From positions 4,571,501 to 4,635,500 of the forward strand of contig NZ_CP086136.1 of NCBI RefSeq assembly GCF_017565645.3: 64,000 nucleotides of DNA, in the 5' to 3' direction. This DNA is from Bradyrhizobium barranii subsp. barranii. Lineage in GTDB: Bacteria > Pseudomonadota > Alphaproteobacteria > Rhizobiales > Xanthobacteraceae. The notes below the pieces were generated by a model, which was not told the origin of the DNA, ran no database searches, and saw only the letters and a list, made by a program, of their open reading frames with translations. Below, one piece after another: positions 44,707-54,830 of this stretch; position 1 is the stretch's first letter; each line of letters begins with the position of its first letter. A program made the position numbers and the translations under genes.

Positions 44707-44720
44707 TGACAGCGCTACCA
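44707..44720. promoter_or_regulatory. LacI-type operator O2 in the lacI-transporter gap
   Basis: TGACAGCGCTACCA (reverse complement TGGTAGCGCTGTCA) sits 43 bases upstream of the lacI start and 146 bases before the transporter ATPase start. It overlaps a TTGACA (44706-44711) that could be a -35 box for the transporter operon. Autoregulation of lacI is also implied. Confidence 0.7.
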
Positions 44721-44865
44721 GCAACGACTAACCAAAGACAAATTGCCAAAACCGCACAAACTGCCGACAATGTCGCTCGCTAAGATCGGGCTTCGTTCGG
44801 TGAAGTCTGAAAAACAAGACGGTCGCGGCGCGTGAGGCGTCGTGGACTTTCGAGGAGGGAGCTAG

Positions 44866-45927
<1,062 letters not shown>

Positions 45928-45998
45928 CCGCGCCGAAGGATTGCCCAACGACTGTTCAAGAACGACCCAATATAAATATAAAATTCAGGGAGAGAACG

Positions 45999-47312
45999 AT
46001 GAGCAATTTCGACAGGCGAAGTGTGCTTAAGGCCGGCCTGGGCGGCGCAGCGTTGCTGGCCGGCCAGGGCATCGTGCCGGTCCGGGCCGCGGAGTGGACC
46101 AACACGCCCGAACCGAACGCGTCCATCCGCGTCTTGCGCTGGAAGCAGTTCATCCAGGCCGAGTTCGACAAGTTCGCCGAGCAGACCAAGAAGTTCTCCG
46201 AGAAGACCGGCGTCAAGATCAAGCTCGAGGCCGAGAGCTGGGAAGACATCCGTCCCAAGGCCGCGGTGGCCGCCAATGTCGGCGCCGGCCCCGACCTCAT
46301 CATCGGCACGCTCGACGATCCCCACAAATTCCCGGAAAAGCTGATCGATATGACTGATGTCGCCGACTATCTCGGCGCGCAGTATGGCGGGTGGTATCCG
46401 GTTGCCGAACGTTATGGCAAGAAGGGCAACAGCTGGATCGCCATTCCGCAGGGCGCGACCGGCGGCTGCCTGAACTACCGCATCAGCCACGTGAAGGCTG
46501 CGGGCTTCGAGGAATTCCCCAAGGACACCGCCGGCTTCCTCAAGCTCTGCCAGGCGTTGAAGAAGAACAACACGCCGGCCGGCTTCGCGCTCGGCCATGC
46601 CACGGGCGATGCCAATGGCTGGTGCCAGTGGGCGCTCTGGGCGTTCGGCGGCAAGGTCGTCAACGACAAGAACGAGGTCGTGATCGACTCCCCGGAGACG
46701 GTCGCCGCGCTCGAATACGTCAAGCAGCTCTACGAGACCTTCATCCCGGGCGTGCTGTCGTGGAATGACTCGAACAACAACAAGGCGTTCCTGAACGGCG
46801 AACTCAGCCTGACGCTGAACGGCATCTCGATCTGGACCGTCGGCAAGAACTCCACCGATGCGAAGCAGCAGGAGATCGCCAAGGACATGAACCACGCGCC
46901 GATGCCGATCGGCCCCGTGGGCGTGTCGACCGAGCAGCAGAACGTGCTGGTCTACTACGGCTACAAGCACTCGAAGTATCCCAAGGCGGTCAAGGAATTC
47001 ATCAAGTTCATGATGGACAAGGAGAACTACGACGCCTGGGAGGTCGCTTCCAACGGCTACGTGTCGCCGCCGCTGCCGGCCTACAACGACAACCCGGTGT
47101 GGACGTCGGATCCGAAGATCACCCCGTATCGCGACTGCCTGAAGCGCTGCCGCGACAACGGCTTTGCCGGCGATCTCGGCTATGCCTCCGCCGCGGTGAT
47201 GGGCGACTTCGTCGTCGTCGACATGTTCGCGGAAGCAGCCTCCGGCTCGGCGACGCCGAAGCAGGCGGCGGCGCGCGCCGCCGAGCGCGCCAAGCGTTAC
47301 TACCAGGTCTGA
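45999..47312 (+). CDS. Sugar ABC transporter substrate-binding protein
   Basis: A 437-residue periplasmic receptor of the type-1 extracellular (SBP_bac_1) family. The leader has a twin-Arg motif (DRRSVLKAGLGGAALLAGQG), so Tat export is likely, with cleavage after VRAAE. The mature part contains FSEKTGVKIKLEAESWEDIRPK, GPDLIIGTLDDPHKFP and GATGGCLNYRISHVKAAGF. Alternating lobes with many Trp fit sugar binding. AGGGAGAGAAC precedes the ATG. A tetraloop hairpin follows the stop, suggesting higher expression than the permeases. The specific sugar is unknown. Confidence 0.92.
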   Translation: MSNFDRRSVLKAGLGGAALLAGQGIVPVRAAEWTNTPEPNASIRVLRWKQFIQAEFDKFAEQTKKFSEKTGVKIKLEAESWEDIRPKAAVAANVGAGPDLIIGTLDDPHKFPEKLIDMTDVADYLGAQYGGWYPVAERYGKKGNSWIAIPQGATGGCLNYRISHVKAAGFEEFPKDTAGFLKLCQALKKNNTPAGFALGHATGDANGWCQWALWAFGGKVVNDKNEVVIDSPETVAALEYVKQLYETFIPGVLSWNDSNNNKAFLNGELSLTLNGISIWTVGKNSTDAKQQEIAKDMNHAPMPIGPVGVSTEQQNVLVYYGYKHSKYPKAVKEFIKFMMDKENYDAWEVASNGYVSPPLPAYNDNPVWTSDPKITPYRDCLKRCRDNGFAGDLGYASAAVMGDFVVVDMFAEAASGSATPKQAAARAAERAKRYYQV

Positions 47313-47328
47313 TCAACGCCAATCCGCG

Positions 47329-47352
47329 CGGCGTCCGGTTCGCCGGACGCCG
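47329..47352 (+). terminator. Tetraloop hairpin between binding-protein and permease genes
   Basis: CGGCGTCCGG (47329-47338) pairs exactly with CCGGACGCCG (47343-47352) around a TTCG loop: ten base pairs of high GC, then CGTGACTTTTCT. It probably stabilises the binding-protein mRNA or attenuates permease transcription. Confidence 0.75.
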
Positions 47353-47379
47353 TGACTTTTCTCCCGAGGGGAATCCGAC

Positions 47380-48327
47380 ATGGCAGTCATGGCCGAGTCC
47401 GCTGTCGCGCAGGTCAAGCGCGCCAGCCTCTGGACCAGAGCATTCGAGAGCCGGAATTGGCTCGGCGCGATGTTCATGGTGCCGGCGATCGCGATCCTCA
47501 TCCTGTTTCTGGCTTATCCGCTGGCGCTGGGCTTCTGGCTCGGCATGACCGACACCAAGATCGGCGGGGCCGGGCGCTATATCGGCTTTGCGAACTTCGT
47601 CTCGCTCTCCAAGGATTCGGTGTTCTGGCTCTCGGTCTTCAACACCATCTTCTATACGTTCACCGCGAGCATCGTGAAATTCGCCATCGGCCTTTACCTC
47701 GCGCTGCTGCTCAACGAGCGGCTGCCGTTCAAGTCGATGATTCGCGCCATCGTGCTGCTGCCCTTCGTGGTGCCGACGGTGCTGTCCGCGATCGCGTTCT
47801 GGTGGATCTATGACAGCCAGTTCTCGATCATCTCCTGGGTGCTGATCAAGGCCGGCCTGATCACGCGCTACATCGACTTCCTCGGCGATCCCTGGAATGC
47901 GCGCTTGTCGGTCGTCGCCGCCAACATCTGGCGTGGCGTGCCCTTTGTGGCGATCACGCTGCTGGCGGGATTGCAGACGATTTCGCCCTCGCTCTACGAG
48001 GCGGCCAATCTCGATGGCGCCACCAACATGCAGCGCTTCCGCCACATCACGCTGCCGATGCTGTCGCCGATCATCGCGGTCGTGATGACATTCTCGGTGC
48101 TGATGACGTTCACCGACTTCCAGCTGATCTACACCATCACGCGGGGCGGGCCGATCAATGCCACGCATCTGATGGCGACGCTGTCGTTCCAGCGCGCCAT
48201 CACCGGCGGCAATCTCGGGGAGGGCGCAGCGATCTCGAACGCGATGATCCCGTTCCTGGTCGCAGCGATCCTGCTCAGCTTCTTCGGGCTTCAGCGCTCC
48301 CGCTGGCAGCAGGGCGGGAGGGACTGA
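47380..48327 (+). CDS. Sugar ABC transporter permease (MalF-like)
   Basis: A 315-residue inner-membrane subunit with six main spans, the first WLGAMFMVPAIAILILFLAYPLALGFWLG. The EAA loop that docks on the ATPase is LYEAANLDGATNMQRFRHITLPML. The N-terminus (MAESAVAQVKRASLW) is short and lacks the extra spans of E. coli MalF. It precedes the second permease by two bases, and the two form a heterodimeric channel. Confidence 0.93.
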   Translation: MAVMAESAVAQVKRASLWTRAFESRNWLGAMFMVPAIAILILFLAYPLALGFWLGMTDTKIGGAGRYIGFANFVSLSKDSVFWLSVFNTIFYTFTASIVKFAIGLYLALLLNERLPFKSMIRAIVLLPFVVPTVLSAIAFWWIYDSQFSIISWVLIKAGLITRYIDFLGDPWNARLSVVAANIWRGVPFVAITLLAGLQTISPSLYEAANLDGATNMQRFRHITLPMLSPIIAVVMTFSVLMTFTDFQLIYTITRGGPINATHLMATLSFQRAITGGNLGEGAAISNAMIPFLVAAILLSFFGLQRSRWQQGGRD

Positions 48328-48329
48328 CC

Positions 48330-49205
48330 ATGAGCACCGCAGACGACCAAAGCGTCGGAATGGATTATCTTGAGAGCTTACCGCGGAAGTTCTTGCGGGT
48401 GTACTCTCCGCTCGGCCTGATCATCTTCTTCCTGCTGTTCCCGTTCTATTGGATGGCGGTCGCGACGTTCAAGCCGGACGCGGAGATGTACGATTACGAG
48501 AAGTACAATCCGTTCTGGATCGTGAATCCGACCATTGAGCACATCAAGAAGCTGTTGGTCGAAACCGACTATCCGCTCTGGATGTGGAACACCGTGATCG
48601 TCTCGGTGTCCTCCACCTTCATCTCGCTGTTCGCCAGCGTGTGCGCCGCCTACGCGATCGAACGTCTCCGCTACAGGGGCTCGCGCTATGTGGGGCTAGC
48701 GATCTTCCTCGGCTATCTCGTGCCGCCCTCGATCCTGTTCATTCCGCTGGCGGCGATCGTGTTCCAGCTCGGCCTGTTCGATGGCAATCTGGCGCTGATC
48801 CTGACCTATCCGACCTTCCTGATCCCGTTCTGCACCTGGCTCCTGATGGGCTATTTCCGCACCATTCCCTACGAGCTCGAGGAATGCGCGCTGATCGACG
48901 GTGCGACGCGGCTCCAGATCCTGGTCAAGATCACGCTGCCGCTATCGCTCCCGGGGGTCATCTCGGCCGGCATCTTCGCCTTCACGTTGTCCTGGAACGA
49001 GTTCATCTACGCGCTGACCTTCATCTCCTCGTCGGAGAACAAGACGATTCCCGTCGGCGCCATCACCGAGCTCGTCAGCGGCGACGTCTACCATTGGGGC
49101 GCGCTGATGGCGGCGGCCCTGATCGGCTCGGTCCCCGTAGTTATCCTTTATTCCTTCTTCGTGGAGTACTATGTGTCGGCGATGACCGGCGCCGTGAAGG
49201 AATGA
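48330..49205 (+). CDS. Sugar ABC transporter permease (MalG-like)
   Basis: A 291-residue permease with six spans: LGLIIFFLLFPFYWMAVATFKPDAEMY at the N-terminus and VYHWGALMAAALIGSVPVVILYSFFVEYYVSAMTGAVKE at the end, the hallmark of MalG-type proteins. The EAA loop is YELEECALIDGATRLQILVKITLPLS. It completes the transporter, and the operon continues with catabolic enzymes about 80 bases later. Confidence 0.93.
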   Translation: MSTADDQSVGMDYLESLPRKFLRVYSPLGLIIFFLLFPFYWMAVATFKPDAEMYDYEKYNPFWIVNPTIEHIKKLLVETDYPLWMWNTVIVSVSSTFISLFASVCAAYAIERLRYRGSRYVGLAIFLGYLVPPSILFIPLAAIVFQLGLFDGNLALILTYPTFLIPFCTWLLMGYFRTIPYELEECALIDGATRLQILVKITLPLSLPGVISAGIFAFTLSWNEFIYALTFISSSENKTIPVGAITELVSGDVYHWGALMAAALIGSVPVVILYSFFVEYYVSAMTGAVKE

Positions 49206-49284
49206 TCGCGGGGCCTGCCTTGAGAGCGTGCCAGGAGAACGTGTCAGGAGCGGCGCGCTCCGGCCAATAAGAAGGAGTAGGCTC

Positions 49285-50271
49285 TTGCACATTCTGGTTC
49301 TGGGCGCCGCCGGCATGGTCGGCCGTAAATTGTGTGAACGGCTGTTGCGCGACGGCCGGCTCGGCAAGAGCGACATCACCAAGCTGACCATGCACGACGT
49401 GGTCGAGCCCAAGAAGCCGGAAAAGGCCGGTTTCCCCGTCGAGACCGTGTCAGGCGATTTCGCCGTGCCGGGCGCCGCCGAAAAGCTGATCGCCGGCCGA
49501 CCCGACGTGATCTTCCATCTCGCCGCGATCGTCTCCGGCGAAGCCGAGCTCGATTTCGACAAGGGCTACCGCATCAATCTCGACGGCACGCGGATGCTGC
49601 TCGATGCCGTCAGGCTCGTCGGCGGCGGCTACAAGCCGCGCGTGGTCTTCACCTCGTCAATCGCGGTGTTCGGCGCCCCGTTCCCGGACGCGATCGGCGA
49701 CGAATTCTTCCACACCCCGCTGCTCAGCTACGGCACCCAGAAGGCGATCGGCGAATTGCTGCTCGCCGACTATTCGCGCCGCGGCTTCCTCGATGGCATC
49801 GGCATCCGTCTGCCGACCATCTGCATCCGGCCCGGCCTGCCCAACAAGGCGGCATCGGGCTTCTTCTCCAACATCCTGCGCGAGCCGCTGGCCGGCAAGG
49901 AAGCGATCCTCCCGGTCTCCGAGGACGTCCGCCACTGGCACGCCACGCCGCGTTCCGCCGTCGGCTTCCTGCTCCATGCCGGCACCATGGACCTCGCCAA
50001 GGTCGGTCCGCGCCGCAACCTGACCATGCCCGGCTTCTCGGCCACCGTCGGTGAGCAGATCGCAGCCCTCCGTCGTGTTGCGGGCGACAAGGTCGCCGCA
50101 CGCATCAAGCACGAGCTGGATCCGTTCATCGTCGGCATCGTCGGCGGCTGGCCGCGCAATTTCGAGGCGAAGCGGGCGCGCGAGCTCGGCTTCACCACCG
50201 AAGAAAAGACTTTTGACGACATCATCCGCATTCACATCGAAGACGAGCTCGGCGGCAACTTCGTCGCCTGA
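49285..50271 (+). CDS. denD: NAD-dependent epimerase/dehydrogenase, DenD-like
   Basis: A 328-residue extended-SDR enzyme. Nucleotide motif LVLGAAGMVGRKL (GxxGxxG), then DVIFHLAAIVSGEAELDFDKGYRINLDGTRMLL, Ser in VVFTSSIAVFG and the catalytic YGTQK. It strongly resembles D-erythronate dehydrogenase (DenD), which oxidises four-carbon sugar acids at C2, including the segment LRLPTICIRPGLPNKAASGFFSNILREPLAGKEA. Start: a TTG at 49285 with AAGGAG eight bases upstream; an ATG is not available in the right place. How it fits with a 2-keto-3-deoxy pathway is unclear. Confidence 0.85.
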   Translation: MHILVLGAAGMVGRKLCERLLRDGRLGKSDITKLTMHDVVEPKKPEKAGFPVETVSGDFAVPGAAEKLIAGRPDVIFHLAAIVSGEAELDFDKGYRINLDGTRMLLDAVRLVGGGYKPRVVFTSSIAVFGAPFPDAIGDEFFHTPLLSYGTQKAIGELLLADYSRRGFLDGIGIRLPTICIRPGLPNKAASGFFSNILREPLAGKEAILPVSEDVRHWHATPRSAVGFLLHAGTMDLAKVGPRRNLTMPGFSATVGEQIAALRRVAGDKVAARIKHELDPFIVGIVGGWPRNFEAKRARELGFTTEEKTFDDIIRIHIEDELGGNFVA

Positions 50272-50279
50272 TCCAACCG

Positions 50280-51287
50280 ATGAACAGCGTGGATATGACG
50301 ATGGCGAGCGTTGCTTGCATCGGTGAATGCATGGTCGAGCTCCGGCAGGCCCAGGGTGGACAGTCCGCTGGACAGTCCAGCGGGCATGGCCAGGGCGGCG
50401 GCCTGTATTCGCGCGGCTTCGGTGGCGACACCCTCAATACGGCGGTGTATCTGGCGCGGCTCGAGGTCAAGGTCGACTATCTCACCGCGCTTGGCGACGA
50501 TGCCCTGAGCGACGAGATGATCGCGGCCTGGAATGCGGAGGGCGTCGGGACCCGCCGCGTCTCCCGGCTGCCGGGCAAGCTGCCCGGCCTCTACATGATC
50601 CAGACGGATGCGAAGGGCGAGCGGCAGTTCTTCCACTGGCGCGACAGTGCGGCGGCGCGCCAATTGATGAGCCTGCCGGAGACGGATGAGCTGCTCAACT
50701 CGCTGATGAGCTACGACATCGTCTATCTCTCCGCGATCACGCTCTCGATCTACGATGCGGCCGGGCGCGAGCGCCTGTTCGCGGCGATCAAACGCGCGCG
50801 CCTGCTCGGCACCCGCTTCGTGTTCGACACCAATTTCCGCGCGCGGGGATGGCCGGACCGCGATGTCGCCCGCGAGGTCTTTGCCACGGCGTTTGCGACC
50901 GCCGACATCGTGCTGACCTCAACCGAGGATCTGCTCGCGCTCTATCCCGGCGAAAGCCACGAGCAGTTGATGGCGCGCATTCCCACGCCCGAGCTGGTGT
51001 TCCGTCTCGCCGAGCCCGTCAGCCTGTTGCGCTTTCCCGGCGGCACCAGCGAAGTCCGCGCCGAACCAATGACCAAGCCGGTCGTTGACACCACGGCAGC
51101 CGGCGACAGCTTTGCGGCGGCCTATATCGCGGCCCGGCTCGCCGGATCCGATCCGGTCGAGGCAGCCCAGGCCGGGCACCGCCTCGCCAGCCTCGTGATC
51201 TGCTATGCCGGCGCCATCATTCCGGGCTATGCCATGCCGCCGAAGAAGCGGCACCGGCCGGCGACCACGCGTCAAGCGACCAAGTGA
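50280..51287 (+). CDS. kdgK: 2-keto-3-deoxygluconate kinase (PfkB family)
   Basis: A 335-residue ribokinase-fold enzyme that phosphorylates KDG to KDPG. It starts VACIGECMVELRQ, has GGDTLNTAVYLARL (sugar-binding glycines) and FDTNFRARGWPD, and ends in the catalytic anion hole VDTTAAGDSFAAAYIAARL with Asp. This composition matches KdgK rather than fructokinase. ATG 50280 lies eight bases after the denD stop; a later ATG (50301) would start closer to the family N-terminus. Its product is the substrate of the next gene. Confidence 0.9.
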   Translation: MNSVDMTMASVACIGECMVELRQAQGGQSAGQSSGHGQGGGLYSRGFGGDTLNTAVYLARLEVKVDYLTALGDDALSDEMIAAWNAEGVGTRRVSRLPGKLPGLYMIQTDAKGERQFFHWRDSAAARQLMSLPETDELLNSLMSYDIVYLSAITLSIYDAAGRERLFAAIKRARLLGTRFVFDTNFRARGWPDRDVAREVFATAFATADIVLTSTEDLLALYPGESHEQLMARIPTPELVFRLAEPVSLLRFPGGTSEVRAEPMTKPVVDTTAAGDSFAAAYIAARLAGSDPVEAAQAGHRLASLVICYAGAIIPGYAMPPKKRHRPATTRQATK

Positions 51288-51300
51288 AACGAAAGTCAAG

Positions 51301-51951
51301 ATGACCACGACCGCCCAACAGAACCATCTCGTCGCGCTGTTCAAGGCCGCGACCGTCATTCCCGTCCTCACCATCGAGCGGATCCAGGATGCCGTGCCGC
51401 TGGCAAAAGCGCTGGTGGCCGGCGGCGTCCGCACGCTGGAGGTGACCATGCGCACCCCCGTTGCGATCGAGGCGGCGAGGGCGATGATGGCCGAGGTGCC
51501 CGAGGCGGTCGTCGGCATCGGCACGATCCTCAAGCCGGCCGATTTCGTCCGTGTCGAGAAGTTGGGCGTCGCGTTCGGCATCAGCCCGGGTCTGACCCCC
51601 GATCTCCTGAAGGTCGCCGCGGACAGCTCCTTGCCGTTCGCGCCGGGCATTGCCACCGCGTCCGAGCTGATGCTGACGCTGTCCTACGGCCTCGACGTCG
51701 CAAAATTCTTCCCGGCCGAGCAGGCCGGCGGCATCAAGGGCCTGCGCGCGCTGGGCGGGCCGTTCCCGAATGTGCGGTTCTGCCCGACCGGCGGTGTGGG
51801 CGAGGCCAATGCGGCGACCTGGCTCGCCGAGCCCAACGTGGTCGCGGTCGGCGGTTCCTGGCTATGCCCGACGGCGGAGATCAAGGCCGGGAACTGGGCC
51901 GGCATAACTGCCATCTGCCAGCGCACCCTCAAGGCCCTGAAAGCCACGTGA
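51301..51951 (+). CDS. eda: KDPG aldolase (2-dehydro-3-deoxyphosphogluconate aldolase)
   Basis: A 216-residue class I aldolase that cleaves KDPG to pyruvate and glyceraldehyde 3-phosphate, the last Entner-Doudoroff step. Features: VIPVLTIERIQDAVPLAKALVAGGVRTLEVTMRTP with the catalytic Glu, then VVGIGTILKPADF, ISPGLTPDLL and FAPGIATASELM. The Schiff-base Lys135 is in DVAKFFPAE, and the phosphate site is CPTGGV. It starts 13 bases after the kinase stop. A DgoA-type relative acting on the galactonate epimer cannot be excluded. Confidence 0.93.
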   Translation: MTTTAQQNHLVALFKAATVIPVLTIERIQDAVPLAKALVAGGVRTLEVTMRTPVAIEAARAMMAEVPEAVVGIGTILKPADFVRVEKLGVAFGISPGLTPDLLKVAADSSLPFAPGIATASELMLTLSYGLDVAKFFPAEQAGGIKGLRALGGPFPNVRFCPTGGVGEANAATWLAEPNVVAVGGSWLCPTAEIKAGNWAGITAICQRTLKALKAT

Positions 51952-52008
51952 AGTCTTGCGGTTGGTGGGCTAAGACTTAGGTCAGTAAGAGACCCCAGGG
52001 AGATGACC

Positions 52009-53178
52009 ATGACCGCCAGCATCGTCGGATGGGCGCATACGCCGTTCGGCAAGTTCGACACCGAGACCGTCGAAAGCCTCGTCACCCGCGTAGCCAACGA
52101 GGCGATGGCCGATGCCGGCATTTCCGCCTCCGACGTCGACGAGATCGTGCTCGGCCATTTCAACGCCGGTTTCTCGCCGCAGGATTTTACCGCCTCGCTG
52201 GTGCTCCAGGCCGACCCGAAGCTGCGCTTCAAGCCGACGACCCGCGTCGAGAACGCCTGCGCCACCGGCTCCGCCGCGGTCCATCAGGGCCTGCGTGCGA
52301 TCGACGCAGGCGCGGCCAGGATCGTGCTCGTCGTCGGCGTCGAGCAGATGACCCGCACCCCGGGGCCCGAGATCGGCAAGAACCTGCTCAAGGCATCCTA
52401 TCTGCCGGAAGACGGCGACACCGTCGGCGGCTTCGCCGGCGTGTTCGGCAAGATCGCCAGCTCCTATTTCCAGAAATACGGCGACCAGTCCGATGCGCTG
52501 GCGCTGATCGCGGCCAAGAACCACAAGAACGGCGTCGCCAACCCCTTCGCCCAGATGCGCAAGGACTTTGGCTTCGAGTTCTGCCGCGCCGAGAGCGAGA
52601 AGAACCCCTACGTCGCGGGTCCACTGAAGCGTACCGACTGCTCGCTGGTCTCCGACGGCGCCGCGGCGCTGGTGCTGGCCGACGCCGAGACCGCCAAGGG
52701 CATGAGCAAGTCGATCGGCTTCCGCGCCACCGCGCACGCCCAGGACTTTTTGCCGATGTCCAAGCGCGACATCCTCCAGTTCGAGGGCTGCACGGTCGCT
52801 TGGCAGCGCGCGCTGGAGAAGGCGGGCGTTGCGCTCACCGATCTCTCCTTCGTCGAGACCCATGACTGCTTCACGGTCGCCGAGCTGATCGAGTACGAAG
52901 CGATGGGCCTGACGCCGAAGGGACAGGGCGCCCGCGCCATCAAGGAAGGCTGGACGCTCAAGGACGGCAAGCTGCCGGTCAATCCGTCCGGCGGGTTGAA
53001 GGCCAAGGGCCATCCGATCGGCGCCACCGGCGTCTCCATGCACGTGATGACCGCGATGCAGCTCGCCGGCCAGGCGCCCGAGGGCATGCAGCTCAAGAAC
53101 GCCAAGCTTGGCGGCATCTTCAACATGGGCGGCGCAGCGGTCGCGAATTACGTTTCCGTGCTGGAGCCGCTGAAGTAA
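52009..53178 (+). CDS. Thiolase (acetyl-CoA acetyltransferase family)
   Basis: A 389-residue thiolase that makes or cleaves 3-ketoacyl-CoA. The nucleophile is Cys84 in ENACATGSAAVHQGL, with the usual VENACATGS pattern. The second and third sites are FVETHDCFTVAELIEYEA and GGLKAKGHPIGATGVS, and the end is NMGGAAVANYVSVLEPLK. The SD CAGGGAG at 51996-52002 fits ATG 52009 better than 52003. It lies just after the sugar operon but a terminator follows it, so it is likely a separate unit, perhaps with the CoA transferase. Confidence 0.92.
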   Translation: MTASIVGWAHTPFGKFDTETVESLVTRVANEAMADAGISASDVDEIVLGHFNAGFSPQDFTASLVLQADPKLRFKPTTRVENACATGSAAVHQGLRAIDAGAARIVLVVGVEQMTRTPGPEIGKNLLKASYLPEDGDTVGGFAGVFGKIASSYFQKYGDQSDALALIAAKNHKNGVANPFAQMRKDFGFEFCRAESEKNPYVAGPLKRTDCSLVSDGAAALVLADAETAKGMSKSIGFRATAHAQDFLPMSKRDILQFEGCTVAWQRALEKAGVALTDLSFVETHDCFTVAELIEYEAMGLTPKGQGARAIKEGWTLKDGKLPVNPSGGLKAKGHPIGATGVSMHVMTAMQLAGQAPEGMQLKNAKLGGIFNMGGAAVANYVSVLEPLK

Positions 53179-53188
53179 GTTCTCGTAG

Positions 53189-53226
53189 GGTGGGCAAAGG
53201 CGCGTTTGCGCCGTGCCCACCTTTTT
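53189..53226 (+). terminator. Repeat-derived terminator after the thiolase gene
   Basis: GGTGGGCA (53189-53196) and GGCGC (53199-53203) pair with GCGCC (53208-53212) and TGCCCACC (53214-53221), followed by TTTTT. A second GTGGGCA/TGCCCA pair lies just downstream (near 53235-53265). This GGTGGGCA palindrome is common in Bradyrhizobium intergenic DNA and works here as a plausible rho-independent stop. Confidence 0.7.
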
Positions 53227-53301
53227 GTTGCGCTAGATCATGGTGGGCACGCTACGCTTTGCCCATCCTGCGGCTCTTCATTGATTGGCAGGGAATGCAT
53301 C

Positions 53302-53508
53302 ATGGGCAATGACTACGAAGACTCGCTGTCGATAGACGCACTCAACGATCGCATCGCGATCCTCGAGGACAATATCCGGCAGCTCATCGAGCAGGCCGCG
53401 GCCGCCTCCGGCGAGCAGAACGAGTCGCGGATCGCCGACCGGATCAACCAGCAGAACGATGAGCTCGACCGTCTCATCAAGATCCGCGAATCCCGCCAGA
53501 AGAAATAG
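53302..53508 (+). CDS. Small coiled-coil protein
   Basis: A 68-residue soluble protein, MGNDYEDSLSIDALNDRIAI at the start and LDRLIKIRESRQKK at the end. Residues 10-63 form a continuous heptad-like helix with Leu/Ile/Ala in core positions (IAILEDNIRQLIEQAAA…INQQNDELDRLIKIRE). It resembles small conserved Rhizobiales proteins with a two-helix coiled coil. No known function; possibly a partner of a larger protein. Confidence 0.65.
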   Translation: MGNDYEDSLSIDALNDRIAILEDNIRQLIEQAAAASGEQNESRIADRINQQNDELDRLIKIRESRQKK

Positions 53509-53627
53509 CGGCCGCGGCACCGCGCATGCGGCCATACCCCGGCCGCCCTTGCGCGCGCGGCGTCGCTGCCCTTAGCTGGACCGAAATCGCAGGGCCAGGT
53601 TGAGCCCGCGCAATCGGGAGCGAACGG

Positions 53628-54830
53628 ATGGGGCCGCTGAAGGGCATCAAGGTCGTGGATATGACCACCGTGCTGATGGGTCCCTATGCGACCCAGATGC
53701 TCGGCGACTACGGTGCCGACGTGATCAAGGTGGAATCGCTCGACGGCGACGTCACCCGCCTGATCGGCCCGATGCGCCATGCCGGCATGGGCCCGGTGTT
53801 CCTCAACACCAACCGCAGCAAGCGCTCGATCTGTCTCGATCTGAAGAAGCCCGCCGGCCGAGAGGCCGTGCTGCGGCTGCTGAAGGACGCTGACGTTCTC
53901 GTCTACAATGTCCGCCCGCAGGCGATGGCGCGGCTTCAGCTCGGCTACGACGTCGTCTCCGCAATCAACCCGCGTCTCGTCTATGCCGGGGTGTTCGGCT
54001 TTGGCCAGGACGGGCCTTATGCCGCCAAGCCCGCCTATGACGATTTGATCCAGGGCGCGACCGCGCTCCCCGCCTTGATGGCGCAGACCGGTGACGGCGT
54101 GCCGCGCTATGTGCCCAACGCGCTGGTCGATCGCATCGTCGGTCTCACTGCGGTCGGCGCGATCTGCGCCAGCCTCGTGCATCGGGATCGCACCGGCCGC
54201 GGCCAGCGCGTCGACATCCCGATGTTCGAGACCATGGCCGGCTTCGTCATGGGCGACCACATGGGCGGGCTCACCTACGAGCCGCCGCTCGACAAGGGCG
54301 GCTATGCCCGTCACCTCTCGCGCGACCGCCGGCCCTACAAGACCTCGGACGGCTATCTCAGCGTCATCGTCTACAACGACAAGCAGTGGGAGAACTTCTT
54401 CAAGGCAACGAGCCGCGACGATCTGCGCGCCGATCCCAAATTCGCGACCTTCGCCGGCCGTGCCGCCAATATCGACGTCGTCTATGCCGAGCTCGCGCGC
54501 ATCTTCGAGACGCGCACCACGGCCGAGTGGATCGATTTGCTGACCAAGGCCGATGTGCCTGTGATGCCGATGCACGACCTCGCGTCGATCCTGCACGACG
54601 AGCATCTGGAAGCCACCGGCTTCTTCCCGGTCGTGAACCATCCGACCGAAGGCCCGATCCGCAGCATGAAGGTGACGGCGACCTGGTCGGAGACCGAGGC
54701 GGAGCCGGTGCGGCTCGCGCCGCGGCTCAACGAGCACGGCGCGGAGATTCTGCGCGAGGTCGGCTACTCCCCGGACGAAATCGCCGCCATGGTGCGCGAC
54801 GGTGTCACCGGGGCTATTGCCGGCCAGTAG
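53628..54830 (+). CDS. CaiB/BaiF-family CoA transferase
   Basis: A 400-residue family III CoA transferase that moves CoA between carboxylic acids. It begins MGPLKGIKVVDMTTVLMGPYATQMLGDYGADVIKVES, the standard opening, and has VYNVRPQAMARLQLGYD and FGQDGPYAAKPAYDDLIQGA. The catalytic carboxylate region is GQRVDIPMFETMAGF, where Glu201 stands near the place of the Asp found in formyl-CoA transferase; this MFETM form is frequent in the broader family. The substrate cannot be named. It precedes the OmpA-like and thiolase-like genes in the same direction. Confidence 0.9.
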   Translation: MGPLKGIKVVDMTTVLMGPYATQMLGDYGADVIKVESLDGDVTRLIGPMRHAGMGPVFLNTNRSKRSICLDLKKPAGREAVLRLLKDADVLVYNVRPQAMARLQLGYDVVSAINPRLVYAGVFGFGQDGPYAAKPAYDDLIQGATALPALMAQTGDGVPRYVPNALVDRIVGLTAVGAICASLVHRDRTGRGQRVDIPMFETMAGFVMGDHMGGLTYEPPLDKGGYARHLSRDRRPYKTSDGYLSVIVYNDKQWENFFKATSRDDLRADPKFATFAGRAANIDVVYAELARIFETRTTAEWIDLLTKADVPVMPMHDLASILHDEHLEATGFFPVVNHPTEGPIRSMKVTATWSETEAEPVRLAPRLNEHGAEILREVGYSPDEIAAMVRDGVTGAIAGQ

